Shown here piece after piece: positions 1 to 12,700 of a stretch of 64,000 nucleotides of DNA. The position numbers were made by a program, and so were the translations under genes. The DNA is taken from NCBI RefSeq assembly GCF_051401765.1, contig NW_027480423.1, forward strand, positions 14,074,001 through 14,138,000, read 5' to 3'. This DNA comes from Calliopsis andreniformis (taxonomy: Eukaryota > Arthropoda > Insecta > Hymenoptera > Andrenidae). The notes below the pieces were generated by a model. It made no database searches and was not told the DNA's origin. It worked only from the letters and a program-made list of their open reading frames with translations. How positions within the stretch are numbered: position 1 is the stretch's first letter; each line of letters starts with the position of its first letter.

Positions 1-178
1 ATGCCCATATCGACATTTCGGGCATCCTAGGCTTAACTCTGAGGCGTTGCTCCACCAGATCGAAGAGTTAGGGCCTCAGAATTCAACGCCAGGAGCATAA
101 GCAACAAAATAAATACAACAGTCTTTCCATCGTATAAAACGAATAATTGCAACCTGTGTGATGGTTATGGACATATCT

Positions 179-344
179 ACGTTCCGGGCAACCTAGGCTT
201 CACTCTAGGGCGTTGCTCCACCAGATCGAATAGTTAGGGCCTCAGAAGTCAACGCCAGAAGCATAAAATACAATAAAGATGCAACAGTTTTTCCGTCATA
301 CAACAGGAATAACTGCAAACAGTGTGAAAGTACTGGTCATTTCT
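179..344 (+). repeat. Representative single monomer (166 bp)
   Basis: One monomer, given as a reference for phase. Bases 1-80 of the monomer are about 56% G+C and hold most CpGs. Bases 81-166 are about 28% G+C and contain A/T runs (CATAAAATAC, TTTTTCC, TATAAAACGAATAATT). Monomer bases 14-31 form a dyad, CCTAG-gcttcact-CTAGG, and bases 55-65 form TTAGG-g-CCTWA. The unit holds seven CpGs by my count of the consensus, close to the number expected from its C and G content. Because 166 is not a multiple of three, no reading frame persists across monomers. Confidence 0.9.
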
Positions 345-1162
345 ACGTTCCGGGTAACCTAGGTTTCACTCTAGGGCGTTGCTCCACCAGATCGAACAGC
401 TAGGGCCTTAGAAGTCAACGCCAGAAGCATAAAATACGATATAAATACAACAGCTTTTCCATCGTATAAAACGAATAATTGCAAACGGTGTGAAAGTAAT
501 GGTATGTTCTACGTTCCGCGCAACCTAGGCTTCACTCTAGGGTGTTGCTCCACCAGATCGAATAGTTAGGGCCTTATAAGTCAACGCCCGAAGCATAAAA
601 TGCAAAATAAATACAACAGTTTTTCCACTGCATAAAACGAATAACTGCAACCAGTGTGAAAGTACTGGTCATTTCTACGTTCCGGGTAACCTAGGCTCCA
701 CTCTAGTGCGTTGCTCCACCAGATCGAATAGCTAGGGACTTAGAATTCAACGCCAGAGGGATAAAATACAATATAAGTACAACAGTTTTTCCATCGTATA
801 AAATGAATAATTGCAGACATTGTGAAAGTAATGGTCATTTCTACGTTCCGGTCAGCCTAGGCGTCACTCTAGGGCGTTGCTCCACCACATCTAATAGCTA
901 CGGCCTTAGAAGTCAACGCCAGGAGCATAAAATACAATATAAATACGACAGCTTTTCCATCGTATAAAATGAATAATTGCAAACAGTGTGGAACTAATGG
1001 TCATTTCTACGTTCCGGGTAACCTAGGCGTCACTCTAGGGCGTTGCTCCACCATATCTAGTAGCTACGGCGTTAGAAGTCAACGCCGGAAGCACAAAATA
1101 CAATAAAAACGCAGCAGTTTTTCCATCGTATAGCATGACTAATTGCAAACAGTGCGAAAGTA

Positions 1163-1330
1163 ATGATCATATCGACATTTCGGGCATCCTTGACTTAACT
1201 CTGAGGTGTTGCTCCTCCAGATTGAAGAGTTAGGGTCTTAGAAGTAAACGCCAGAAGCATAAACTACAAAATAAGTACAACAGTCTTTCCATCGTATAAA
1301 ACGAATAATTGCAACCTGTGTGATGGTTAT
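1163..1330 (+). repeat. Type-B monomer and its neighbours (marker of HOR sub-blocks)
   Basis: A distinct monomer subclass in which GTTCCGGGCAACCTAGG is replaced by ATTTCGGGCATCCTnG and CTCTAGGGCG by CTCTGAGGCG. In unit 1 it starts at 1, 1163, 2984 and 3647, then at 4809 in unit 2. The steps are 1162, 1821, 663 and 1162 bp, that is 7, 11, 4 and 7 monomers, summing to 29. Each copy is preceded by a monomer with TAGCTACGRC and followed by one with AACCTGTGTGATGG and GGACATATC. The HOR therefore consists of sub-blocks that begin with the same ordered set of monomers. Confidence 0.88.
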
Positions 1331-2550
1331 GGACATATCTACGTTCCGGGCGACCTAGGCTTCACTGTAGGGCGTTGCTCCACCAAATCGAATGGTTAGG
1401 GCCTTAGAAGTCAACGCCAGAAGCATAAAATACAATAAAGATGCATCAGTTTTTCCATCATACAACAGGAATAACTGCAAACAGTGTGAAAGTACTGGTC
1501 ATTTCTACGTTCCGGGTAACCTAGGTTTCACTCTAGGGCGTTGCTCCACCAGATCGAATAGCTAGGGCCTTAGAAGTCAACGCCCGATGCATAAAATACA
1601 AAAAAATAGAACAGTTTTTCCATGTGTAAAACGAATAATGGTAACCAGTGTGAAAGTTATGGTCAATTCTACGTTCCAGTCAACCTAGGCTTGACTCTAG
1701 GTCGTTGCTCCACCAGATCGAATAGTTAGGGCCTATGAAGTCAACGCCAGAAGCATAAAATACAATAAAGGTGCAACAGTTTTTCCATCGTGTAACAGGA
1801 ATAATTGCAACCAGTGTGAAGGTAATGGTATGTTCTACGTTCCGGGCAGCCTAGGCTTCACTCTAGGGCGGTGCTCCACCAGATCAAATAGTTAGGGCCT
1901 AAGAATTCAACGCCAGTAGCATAAATTACAATATAAGTACAACAGCTTTTCCATCGTATATAATGTATATTTGCAAACAGTGTGGAAGTAATGGTCACTT
2001 CTACGTTCCGGGCAACCTAGGCTTCACCCTAGGGTGTTGCTCCACTAAATGGAATTGCTAGGGACTTAGAATTCAATGCCAGAAGCATAAAATGCAATAT
2101 AAATATAACAGCTTTTCCATCGTATAAAACGAATAATAGCAACCAGTGTGATAGTTATGGTCATTTCTACATCGCGCGCAACCTAGGCTTCACTCTAGGG
2201 CGTTGCTCCATCAGATCGAATAGTTAGGGCCTTAGAAGTCAACGCCCGAAGCATAAAATGCATAATAAATAGAACAGTAGTTCCATTGTATAAAACGAAT
2301 AACTGCAACCAGTGTGAAAGTACTGGACATTTCTACGTTCCGGCAGCCTAGGCTTCACCCTAGGGCGTTGTTCCACCAGATGGAATAGTTAGGGCCTAAG
2401 AAGTCAACGCCAGAAGCATAAAATACGATATAAATACAACAGCTTTTCCATCGAAAAAACGAATAATTGCAAACAGTGTGAAAGTAATGGTCATTTCTAC
2501 GTTCCGGGTAACCTCGGCGTCACTCTAGGGCGTTACTCCACCAGATCCAA

Positions 2551-3213
2551 TAGTTAGGGCCTTAGAAGTCAACGCCAGAAGCATAAAGTACATCAAGGAT
2601 GCAACAGTTTTCCACCGTACAACAGGAATAACTGCAGACAGTGTGAAAGTACTGCTCATTTCTACGTTCCGGGTAACCTAGGTTTCACTCTAGGGCGTTG
2701 CTCCACCAGATAGAATAGCTAGGGACTTATAATTCAACGCCAGAAGAATAAAATACAATACAAGTACAACAGTTTTTCCATCGTATAAAATGTATATTTG
2801 CAAAAATTGTGAAAGTAATGGTCATTTCTACGTTCCGGGCAACCTATGCGACACTCAAGGGCGTTGCTACACCACATCTAATAGCTACGACCTTAGAAGT
2901 CAACGCCAGAGACACAAAATACAATAAAAATGCAGCAGTTTTTCCATCGTATATCATGACTAATTGCAACCAGTGCGAAAGTAATGATCATATCGACATT
3001 TCGGGCATCCTAGACTTAACCCTGAGGCGCTGCTCCACCAGGTCGAAGAGTTATGGTCTTAGAAGTCAACGCCAGAAGCATAAACTACAAAATAAGTACA
3101 ACAGTCTTTCAATCGTATAAAACGAATAATTGCAACCTGTGTGATGGTTATGGACATATCTACGTTCCGGGCAACCTAGGCTTCACTCTAGGGCGTTGCT
3201 CCACCAGATCGAA
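2551..3213 (+). repeat. Four-monomer block, first copy in unit 1 (663 bp)
   Basis: A 663-bp block followed directly by its second copy at 3214-3876. The copies share AGCATAAAGTACA and CAAGGATGCAACAG (2587 and 3250) and a monomer with CCTATGCGACACTCAAGG. They differ mainly in the third and fourth monomers. Here these read GTATATCATGACTAATTGCAACC, GATCATATCGA and AACCCTGAGGCGCTG, while the second copy reads GTATAGCATG, GCCCATATCGA and AACTCTGAGGCGTTG. Divergence between the copies shows that the duplication, or the exchange that made it, is older than the spread of the unit. It also occurs in units 4 and 6. Confidence 0.9.
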
Positions 3214-3876
3214 TAGTTAGGGCCTTAGAAGTCAACGCCAGAAGCATAAAGTACAACAAGGATGCAACAGTTTTCCACCGTACAACAGGAATAACTGCAG
3301 ACAGTGTGAAAGTACTGCTCATTTCTACGTTCCGGGTAACCTAGGTTTCACTCTAGGGCGTTGCTCCACCAGATAGAATAGCTAGGGACTTATAATTCAA
3401 CGCCAGAAGAATAAAATACAATACAAGTACAACAGTTTTTCCATCGTATAAAATGTATATTTGCAAAAATTGTGAAAGTAATGGTCATTTCTACGTTCCG
3501 GGCAACCTATGCGACACTCAAGGGCGTTGCTACACCACATCTAATAGCTACGACCTTAGAAGTCAACGCCAGAGACACAAAATACAATAAAAATGCAGCA
3601 GTTCTTCCATCGTATAGCATGACTAATTGCAGCCAGTGCGAAAGTAATGCCCATATCGACATTTCGGGCATCCTAGACTTAACTCTGAGGCGTTGCTCCA
3701 CCAGATCGAAGAGTTAGGGCCTTAGAATTCAACGCCAGGAGCATAAGCAACAAAATAAATACAACAGTCTTTCCATCGTATAAAACGAATAATTGCAACC
3801 TGTGTGATGGTTATGGACATATCTACGTTCCGGGCAACCTAGGCTTCACTGTAGGGCGTTGCTCCACCACATCGAA
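3214..3876 (+). repeat. Four-monomer block, second copy in unit 1 (663 bp)
   Basis: Second copy of the block described at 2551. It is the copy that corresponds to the single block of the 25-monomer units (for example 7359-8021 in unit 2). It ends in CACTGTAGGGCGTTG followed by CACCACATCGAA, whereas the first copy has CACTCTAGGG and CACCAGATCGAA. Confidence 0.88.
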
Positions 3877-4808
3877 TAGTTAGGGCCTTAGAAGTCAACG
3901 CCCGAAGCATAAAATACAATATAAGTACAACAGTTTTTCCATCGTATAAAATGAATGATTGCGAACATTGTGAAAGTAATGGTCATTTATACGTTCCGGG
4001 CAACCTAGGCTTGACCCTAGGGCGTCGTTCCACCAGATGGAATAGTTAGGGTCTAAGAAGTCAAAGCCAGAAGCATAAAATACGATACAAATACAACAGC
4101 TTTTCCGTCGTAGAAAACGAATAATTGCAGACATTGTGAAGGTAATGGTCGTTTCTACGTTCCGAGCAACCCAGGCTTCGCTCTAGGGCGTTGCTCCACC
4201 AGATCGAATAGTTAGGGCCATAGAAGTCAACGCCAGAAGCATAAAAAACAATAAGGATGCAACAGTCTTTCCATCATACAACAGGAATAACTGCAAACAG
4301 TGTGAAAGTAACGGTCATTTCTACGTTCCGGGCAACCTAGGCTTCACTCTAGGGCGATGCTCCAACAGATCGAATAGTTAGGGCCTTAGAAGTAAACGCC
4401 CGAAGCATAAAATGCAGAATAAATAGAACTGTTTTTCCACTGTATAAAACGAATAACTGCAACCAGTGTGAAAGTACTGGTCATTTCTACGTTCCGGGTA
4501 ACCTACGCTTCACTCTAGTGCGTTGCTCCACCAGATCGAATAGCTAGGGACTTAGAATTCAACGCCAGAAGGATAAAATACAACTTAAGTACAACAGTTT
4601 TTCCATTGTATAAAATGAATAATTCCAGACATTGTGAAAGTAATGGTCATTTCTACGTTCCGGTCAACCTAGGCGTCACTCTAGGGCGTTGCTCCACCAT
4701 ATCTAGTAGCTACGGCCTTAGAAGTCAACGCCAGAAGCACAAAATACAATAAAAATGCAGCAGTTTTTCCATCGTATAGCATGACTAATTGCAGCCAGTG
4801 CGAAAGTA

Positions 4809-7800
4809 ATGCCCATATCGACATTTCGGGCATCCTAGGCTTAACTCTGAGGCGTTGCTCCACCAGATCGAAGAGTTAGGGCCTCAGAATTCAACGCCAG
4901 GAGCATAAGCAACAAAATAAATACAACAGTCTTTCCATCGTATAAAACGAATAATTGCAACCTGTGTGATGGTTATGGACATATCTACGTTCCGGGCAAC
5001 CTAGGCTTCACTCTAGGGCGTTGCTCCACCAGATCGAATAGTTAGGGCCTCAGAAGTCAACGCCAGAAGCATAAAATACAATAAAGATGCAACAGTTTTT
5101 CCGTCATACAACAGGAATAACTGCAAACAGTGTGAAAGTACTGGTCATTTCTACGTTCCGGGTAACCTAGGTTTCACTCTAGGGCGTTGCTCCACCAGAT
5201 CGAACAGCTAGGGCCTTAGAAGTCAACGCCAGAAGCATAAAATACGATATAAATACAACAGCTTTTCCATCGTATAAAACGAATAATTGCAAACGGTGTG
5301 AAAGTAATGGTATGTTCTACGTTCCGCGCAACCTAGGCTTCACTCTAGGGTGTTGCTCCACCAGATCGAATAGTTAGGGCCTTATAAGTCAACGCCCGAA
5401 GCATAAAATGCAAAATAAATACAACAGTTTTTCCACTGCATAAAACGAATAACTGCAACCAGTGTGAAAGTACTGGTCATTTCTACGTTCCGGGTAACCT
5501 AGGCTCCACTGTAGTGCGTTGCTCCACCAGATCGAATAGCTAGGGACTTAGAATTCAACGCCAGAGGGATAAAATACAATATAAGTACAACAGTTTTTCC
5601 ATCGTATAAAATGAATAATTGCAGACATTGTGAAAGTAATGGTCATTTCTACGTTCCGGTCAGCCTAGGCGTCACTCTAGGGCGTTGCTCCACCACATCT
5701 AATAGCTACGGCCTTAGAAGTCAACGCCAGGAGCATAAAATACAATATAAATACGACAGCTTTTCCATCGTATAAAATGAATAATTGCAAACAGTGTGGA
5801 ACTAATGGTCATTTCTACGTTCCGGGTAACCTAGGCGTCACTCTAGGGCGTTGCTCCACCATATCTAGTAGCTACGGCGTTAGAAGTCAACGCCGGAAGC
5901 ACAAAATACAATAAAAACGCAGCAGTTTTTCCATCGTATAGCATGACTAATTGCAAACAGTGCGAAAGTAATGATCATATCGACATTTCGGGCATCCTTG
6001 ACTTAACTCTGAGGTGTTGCTCCTCCAGATTGAAGAGTTAGGGTCTTAGAAGTAAACGCCAGAAGCATAAACTACAAAATAAGTACAACAGTCTTTCCAT
6101 CGTATAAAACGAATAATTGCAACCTGTGTGATGGTTATGGACATATCTACGTTCCGGGCGACCTAGGCTTCACTGTAGGGCGTTGCTCCACCAAATCGAA
6201 TGGTTAGGGCCTTAGAAGTCAACGCCAGAAGCATAAAATACAATAAAGATGCAACAGTTTTTCCATCATACAACAGGAATAACTGCAAACAGTGTGAAAG
6301 TACTGGTCATTTCTACGTTCCGGGTAACCTAGGTTTCACTCTAGGGCGTTGCTCCACCAGATCGAATAGCTAGGGCCTTAGAAGTCAACGCCCGATGCAT
6401 AAAATACAAAAAAATAGAACAGTTTTTCCATGTGTAAAACGAATAATGGTAACCAGTGTGAAAGTTATGGTCAATTCTACGTTCCAGTCAACCTAGGCTT
6501 GACTCTAGGTCGTTGCTCCACCAGATCGAATAGTTAGGGCCTATGAAGTCAACGCCAGAAGCATAAAATACAATAAAGGTGCAACAGTTTTTCCATCGTG
6601 TAACAGGAATAATTGCAACCAGTGTGAAGGTAATGGTATGTTCTACGTTCCGGGCAGCCTAGGCTTCACTCTAGGGCGGTGCTCCACCAGATCAAATAGT
6701 TAGGGCCTAAGAAGTCAACGCCAGTAGCATAAATTACAATATAAGTACAACAGCTTTTCGATCGTGTATAATGTATATTTGCAAACAGTGTGGAAGTAAT
6801 GGTCACTTCTACGTTCCGGGCAACCTAGGCTTCACTCTAGGGTGTTGCTCCACTAAATGGAATTGCTAGGGACTTAGAATTTAATGCCAGAAGCATAAAA
6901 TGCAATATAAATATAACAGCTTTTCCATCGTATAAAACGAATAATAGCAACCAGTGTGATAGTTATGGTCATTTCTACATCGCGCGCAACCTAGGCTTCA
7001 CTCTAGGGCGTTGCTCCATCAGATCGAATAGTTAGGGCCTTAGAAGTCAACGCCCGAAGCATAAAATGCATAATAAATAGAACAGTAGTTCCATTGTATA
7101 AAACGAATAACTGCAACCAGTGTGAAAGTACTGGACATTTCTACGTTCCGGCAGCCTAGGCTTCACCCTAGGGCGTTGTTCCACCAGATGGAATAGTTAG
7201 GGCCTAAGAAGTCAACGCCAGAAGCATAAAATACGATATAAATACAACAGCTTTTCCATCGAAAAAACGAATAATTGCAAACAGTGTGAAAGTAATGGTC
7301 ATTTCTACGTTCCGGGTAACCTCGGCGTCACTCTAGGGCGTTACTCCACCAGATCCAATAGTTAGGGCCTTAGAAGTCAACGCCAGAAGCATAAAGTACA
7401 ACAAGGATGCAACAGTTTTCCACCGTACAACAGGAATAACTGCAGACAGTGTGAAAGTACTGCTCATTTCTACGTTCCGGGTAACCTAGGTTTCACTCTA
7501 GGGCGTTGCTCCACCAGATAGAATAGCTAGGGACTTATAATTCAACGCCAGAAGAATAAAATACAATACAAGTACAACAGTTTTTCCATCGTATAAAATG
7601 TATATTTGCAAAAATTGTGAAAGTAATGGTCATTTCTACGTTCCGGGCAACCTATGCGACACTCAAGGGCGTTGCTACACCACATCTAATAGCTACGACC
7701 TTAGAAGTCAACGCCAGAGACACAAAATACAATAAAAATGCAGCAGTTCTTCCATCGTATAGCATGACTAATTGCAGCCAGTGCGAAAGTAATGCCCATA

Positions 7801-9784
7801 TCGACATTTCGGGCATCCTAGACTTAACTCTGAGCCGTTGCTCCACCAGATCGAAGAGTTAGGGCCTTAGAATTCAACGCCAGGAGCATAAGCAACAAAA
7901 TAAATACAACAGTCTTTCCATCGTATAAAACGAATAATTGCAACCTGTGTGATGGTTATGGACATATCTACGTTCCGGGCAACCTAGGCTTCACTGTAGG
8001 GCGTTGCTCCACCACATCGAATAGTTAGGGCCTTAGAAGTCAACGCCCGAAGCATAAAATACAATATAAGTACAACAGTTTTTCCATCGTATAAAATGAA
8101 TGATTGCGAACATTGTGAAAGTAATGGTCATTTATACGTTCCGGGCAACCTAGGCTTGACCCTATGGCGTCGTTCCACCAGATGGAATAGTTAGGGTCTA
8201 AGAAGTCAAAGCCAGAAGCATAAAATACGATACAAATACAACAGCTTTTCCGTCGTAGAAAACGAATAATTGCAGACATTGTGAAGGTAATGGTCGTTTC
8301 TACGTTCCGAGCAACCCAGGCTTCGCTCTAGGGCGTTGCTCCACCAGATCGAATAGTTAGGGCCATAGAAGTCAACGCCAGAAGCATAAAAAACAATAAG
8401 GATGCAACAGTCTTTCCATCATACAACAGGAATAACTGCAAACAGTGTGAAAGTAACGGTCATTTCTACGTTCCGGGCAACCTAGGCTTCACTCTAGGGC
8501 GTTGCTCCAACAGATCGAATAGTTAGGGCCTAAGAAGTCAACGCCAGAAGCATAAAATGCATCATAAATACAACAGATTTTCCATCGTATAAAACGAATA
8601 ATAGCAACCAGTGTGAAAGTTATGGTCATTTCTACGATCCGGGCAACCTAGGCTTCACTCTAGGGCGTTGCTCCACCAGATCAAACAGTTAGGGCCTTAG
8701 ATGTCAACGCCAGAGGCATAAAATACAATAAAGGTGCAACAGTTTTTCCATCGTATAACAGTAATAACTGCAACCAGTGTGAAAGTACTGGTCATTTCTA
8801 CGTTCCGGGTAACCTAGGTTTCACTCTAGGGCGTTGCTCCACCAGATCGAATAGTTGAGGGCCTTAGAAGTCAACGCCAGAAGCATAAAGTACGATATAA
8901 ATACAACAGCTTTTCCATCGTATAAAACGAATAATAGCAACCAGTGTGAAAGTTATGCTCATTTCTCCGTTCCGGGCAACCTTGGCTTCACTCCAGGGCG
9001 TTGCTCCACCGGATCAAACAGTTAGGGCCATAGAAGTCAACGCCCGAAGCATAAAATACAAAATAAATAGAACGGTATTTCCATTGTATAGAACGAATAA
9101 ATGCTACCAGTGTAAAAGTTATGGTCTTTTCTAGGTTCCGGGCAACCTAGGCTTCACCCTAGGGCGTTGTTCCACCAGATCGAATAGTTAGGGCGTAAGA
9201 AGTGAACGCCAGAAGCATAAAATACAATATAAATACAACAGTTTTTCCATCGTATAAAACGAATAATAGCAACCAGTGTGAAAGTTATGCTCATTTCTCC
9301 GTTCCGGGCAACCTTGGCTTCACTCCAGGGCGTTGCTCCACCGGATCAAACAGTTAGGGCCTTAGAAGTAAACGCCCGAAGCATAAAATGCAGAATAAAT
9401 TGAACTGTTTTTCCACTGTATAAAACGAATATCTGCAAACAGTGTGAAAGTACTGGTCATTTCTACGTTCCGGGTAACCTACGCTTCACTCTAGTGCGTT
9501 GCTCCACCAGATCGAATAGCTAGGGACTTAGAATTCAACGCCAGAAGGATAAAATACAACTTAAGTACAACAGTTTTTCCATTGTATAAAATGAATAATT
9601 CCAGACATTGTGAAAGTAATGGTCATTTCTACGTTCCGGTCAACCTAGGCGTCACTCTAGGGCGTTGCTCCACCACATCTAGTAGCTACGGCCTTAGAAG
9701 TCAACGCCAGAAGCACAAAATACAATAAAAATGCAGCAGTTTTTCCATCGTATAGCATGACTAATTGCAGCCAGTGCGAAAGTA
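4809..9784 (+). repeat. Young HOR unit 2 (30 monomers, 4976 bp)
   Basis: This unit follows unit 1 in register. It lacks the four-monomer duplication of unit 1 but carries five additional monomers at about 8531-9361, giving 4145 + 831 = 4976 bp. Its B-lineage variants are CACTGTAGTG at about 5509, CTTTTCGATCGTG at about 6751, GAATTTAATGCC at about 6877, GAGCCGTTG at about 7832 and CCCTATGGCG at about 8160. Unit 5 has the same set, so unit 2 is unit 5 plus the insertion. Confidence 0.94.
8531..9361 (+). repeat. Five-monomer insertion private to unit 2 (831 bp)
   Basis: AGTTAGGGCC at 8521 aligns to unit 1 position 4376, and the colinear sequence resumes after AGTTAGGGCC at 9352, giving 831 extra bases (5 x 166 + 1). 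The extra base is an inserted G at 8857 (AGTTGAGGG instead of AGTTAGGG). Inside the insertion a monomer with TTATGCTCATTTCTCCGTTC, ACCTTGGC, CTCCAGGGCG and CACCGGATCAAAC occurs twice, 332 bp apart (8936 and 9268), so a two-monomer duplication is nested in it. The monomers resemble those of the diverged right-hand domain more than those of the young HOR, suggesting exchange with another part of the satellite. Confidence 0.88.
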
Positions 9785-12700
9785 ATGCCCATATCGACAT
9801 TTCGGGCATCCTAGGCTTAACTCTGAGGCGTTGCTCCACCAGATCGAAGAGTTAGGGCCTCAGAATTCAACGCCAGGAGCATAAGCAACAAAATAAATAC
9901 AACAGTCTTTCCATCGTATAAAACGAATAATTGCAACCTGTGTGATGGTTATGGACATATCTACGTTCCGGGCAACCTAGGCTTCACTCTAGGGCGTTGC
10001 TCAACCAGATCGAATAGTTAGGGCCTTAGAAGTCAACGCCAGAAGCATAAAATACAATAAAGATGCAACAGTTTTTCCGTCATACAACAGGAATAACTGC
10101 AAACAGTGTGAAAGTACTGGTCATTTCTACGTTCCGGGTAACCTAGGTTTCACTCTAGGGCGTTGCTCCACCAGATCGAACAGCTAGGGCCTTAGAAGTC
10201 AACGCCAGAAGCATAAAATACGATATAAATACAACAGCTTTTCCATCGCATAAAACGAATAATTGCAAACGGTGTGAAAGTAATGGTATGTTCTACGTTC
10301 CGCGCAACCTAGGCTTCACTCTAGGGCGTTGCTCCACCAGATCGAATAGTTAGGGCCTTATAAGTCAACGCCCGAAGCATAAAATGCAAAATAAATACAA
10401 CAGTTTTTCCACTGCATAAAACGAATAACTGCAACCAGTGTGAAAGTACTGGTCATTTCTACGTTCCGGGTAACCTAGGCTCCACTCTAGTGGGTTGCTC
10501 CACCAGATCGAATAGCTAGGGACTTAGAATTCAACGCCAGAAGGATAAAATACAATATAAGTACAACAGTTTTTCCATCGTATAAAATGAATAATTGCAG
10601 ACATTGTGAAAGTAATGGTCATTTCTACGTTCCGGTCAGCCTAGGCGTCACTCTAGGGCGTTGCTCCACCACATCTAATAGCTACGGCCTTAGAAGTCAA
10701 CGCCAGGAGCATAAAATACAATATAAATACGACAGCTTTTCCATCGTATAAAATGAATAATTGCAAACAGTGTGGAACTAATGGTCATTTCTACGTTCCG
10801 GGTAACCTAGGCGTCACTCTAGGGCGTTGCTCCACCATATCTAGTAGCTACGGCGTTAGAAGTCAACGCCGGAAGCACAAAATACAATAAAAACGCAGCA
10901 GTTTTTCCATCGTATAGCATGACTAATTGCAAACAGTGCGAAAGTAATGATCATATCGACATTTCGGGCATCCTTGACTTAACTCTGAGGTGTTGCTCCT
11001 CCAGATTGAAGAGTTAGGGTCTTAGAAGTAAACGCCAGAAGCATAAACTACAAAATAAGTACAACAGTCTTTCCATCGTATAAAACGAATAATTGCAACC
11101 TGTGTGATGGTTATGGACATATCTACGTTCCGGGCGACCTAGGCTTCACTGTAGGGCGTTGCTCCACCAAATCGAATGGTTAGGGCCTTAGAAGTCAACG
11201 CCAGAAGCATAAAATACAATAAAGATGCAACAGTTTTTCCATCATACAACAGGAATAACTGCAAACAGTGTGAAAGTACTGGTCATTTCTACGTTCCGGG
11301 TAACCTAGGTTTCACTCTAGGGCGTTGCTCCACCAGATCGAATAGCTAGGGCCTTAGAAGTCAACGCCCGATGCATAAAATACAAAAAAATAGAACAGTT
11401 TTTCCATGTGTAAAACGAATAATGGTAACCAGTGTGAAAGTTATGGTCAATTCTACGTTCCAGTCAACCTAGGCTTGACTCTAGGTCGTTGCTCCACCAG
11501 ATCGAATAGTTAGGGCCTATGAAGTCAACGCCAGAAGCATAAAATACAATAAAGGTGCAACAGTTTTTCCATCGTGTAACAGGAATAATTGCAACCAGTG
11601 TGAAGGTAATGGTATGTTCTACGTTCCGGGCAGCCTAGGCTTCACTCTAGGGCGGTGCTCCACCAGATCAAATAGTTAGGGCCTAAGAAGTCAACGCCAG
11701 TAGCATAAATTACAATATAAGTACAACAGCTTTTCGATCGTGTATAATGTATATTTGCAAACAGTGTGGAAGTAATGGTCACTTCTACGTTCCGGGCAAC
11801 CTAGGCTTCACTCTAGGGTGTTGCTCCACTAAATGGAATTGCTAGGGACTTAGAATTCAATGCCAGAAGCATAAAATGCAATATAAATATAACAGCTTTT
11901 CCATCGTATAAAACGAATAATAGCAACCAGTGTGATAGTTATGGTCATTTCTACATCGCGCGCAACCTAGGCTTCACTCTAGGGCGTTGCTCCATCAGAT
12001 CGAATAGTTAGGGCCTTAGAAGTCAACGCCCGAAGCATAAAATGCATAATAAATAGAACAGTAGTTCCATTGTATAAAACGAATAACTGCAACCAGTGTG
12101 AAAGTACTGGACATTTCTACGTTCCGGCAGCCTAGGCTTCACCCTAGGGCGTTGTTCCACCAGATGGAATAGTTAGGGCCTAAGAAGTCAACGCCAGAAG
12201 CATAAAATACGATATAAATACAACAGCTTTTCCATCGAAAAAACGAATAATTGCAAACAGTGTGAAAGTAATGGTCATTTCTACGTTCCGGGTAACCTCG
12301 GCGTCACTCTAGGGCGTTACTCCACCAGATCCAATAGTTAGGGCCTTAGAAGTCAACGCCAGAAGCATAAAGTACAACAAGGATGCAACAGTTTTCCACC
12401 GTACAACAGGAATAACTGCAGACAGTGTGAAAGTACTGCTCATTTCTACGTTCCGGGTAACCTAGGTTTCACTCTAGGGCGTTGCTCCACCAGATAGAAT
12501 AGCTAGGGACTTATAATTCAACGCCAGAAGAATAAAATACAATACAAGTACAACAGTTTTTCCATCGTATAAAATGTATATTTGCAAAAATTGTGAAAGT
12601 AATGGTCATTTCTACGTTCCGGGCAACCTATGCGACACTCAAGGGCGTTGCTACACCACATCTAATAGCTACGACCTTAGAAGTCAACGCCAGAGACACA

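Larger units (their letters stand above)
1..4808 (+). repeat. Young HOR unit 1 (29 monomers, 4808 bp)
   Basis: The opening bases ATGCCCATATCGACATTTCG recur at 4809, so this unit is 4808 bp, 29 monomers less 6 bp. It carries the A-lineage variants: GATGCATCAG at about 1441, AAGAATTC at about 1900, CCATCGTATATAATG at about 1950, CACCCTAGGGTG at about 2026 and CACTCTAGTG at about 698. It contains the four-monomer duplication at 2551-3876. Unit 4 shares length and these variants, so the two are sister copies. The unit start is arbitrary: the window happens to begin at this register and the array must extend to the left. Confidence 0.95.

Noticed and set aside
179..344. TTAGGG motif, once per monomer, as a telomere repeat
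   Set aside because: It is a single hexamer per 166 bp (GTTAGGGCC), not a tandem run, so it is not telomeric or interstitial telomeric sequence.
179..344. Promoter-like TATAAAA in each monomer
   Set aside because: TATAAAACG is part of the AT-rich half of every monomer, and nothing downstream resembles a transcript start or gene. Satellite transcription is possible but cannot be shown from sequence.
2809..3120. Open reading frame of 103 codons, repeated at 16,738, 25,691, 29,337 and 34,643
   Set aside because: It lies wholly in satellite monomers and begins at an in-monomer ATG. Its translation is just two monomers read in shifted frames, with no known domain. It recurs because the HOR recurs. 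It exists only where the first four-monomer copy has TTATGG instead of TTAGGG, which removes a stop.
3507..3701. Minus-strand open frames of 60-90 codons with hydrophobic stretches, repeated many times
   Set aside because: They overlap plus-strand frames in the same monomers, follow the repeat period and are broken in neighbouring monomers. The hydrophobic parts come from reading the AT-rich half backwards. There is no sign of selection on protein.
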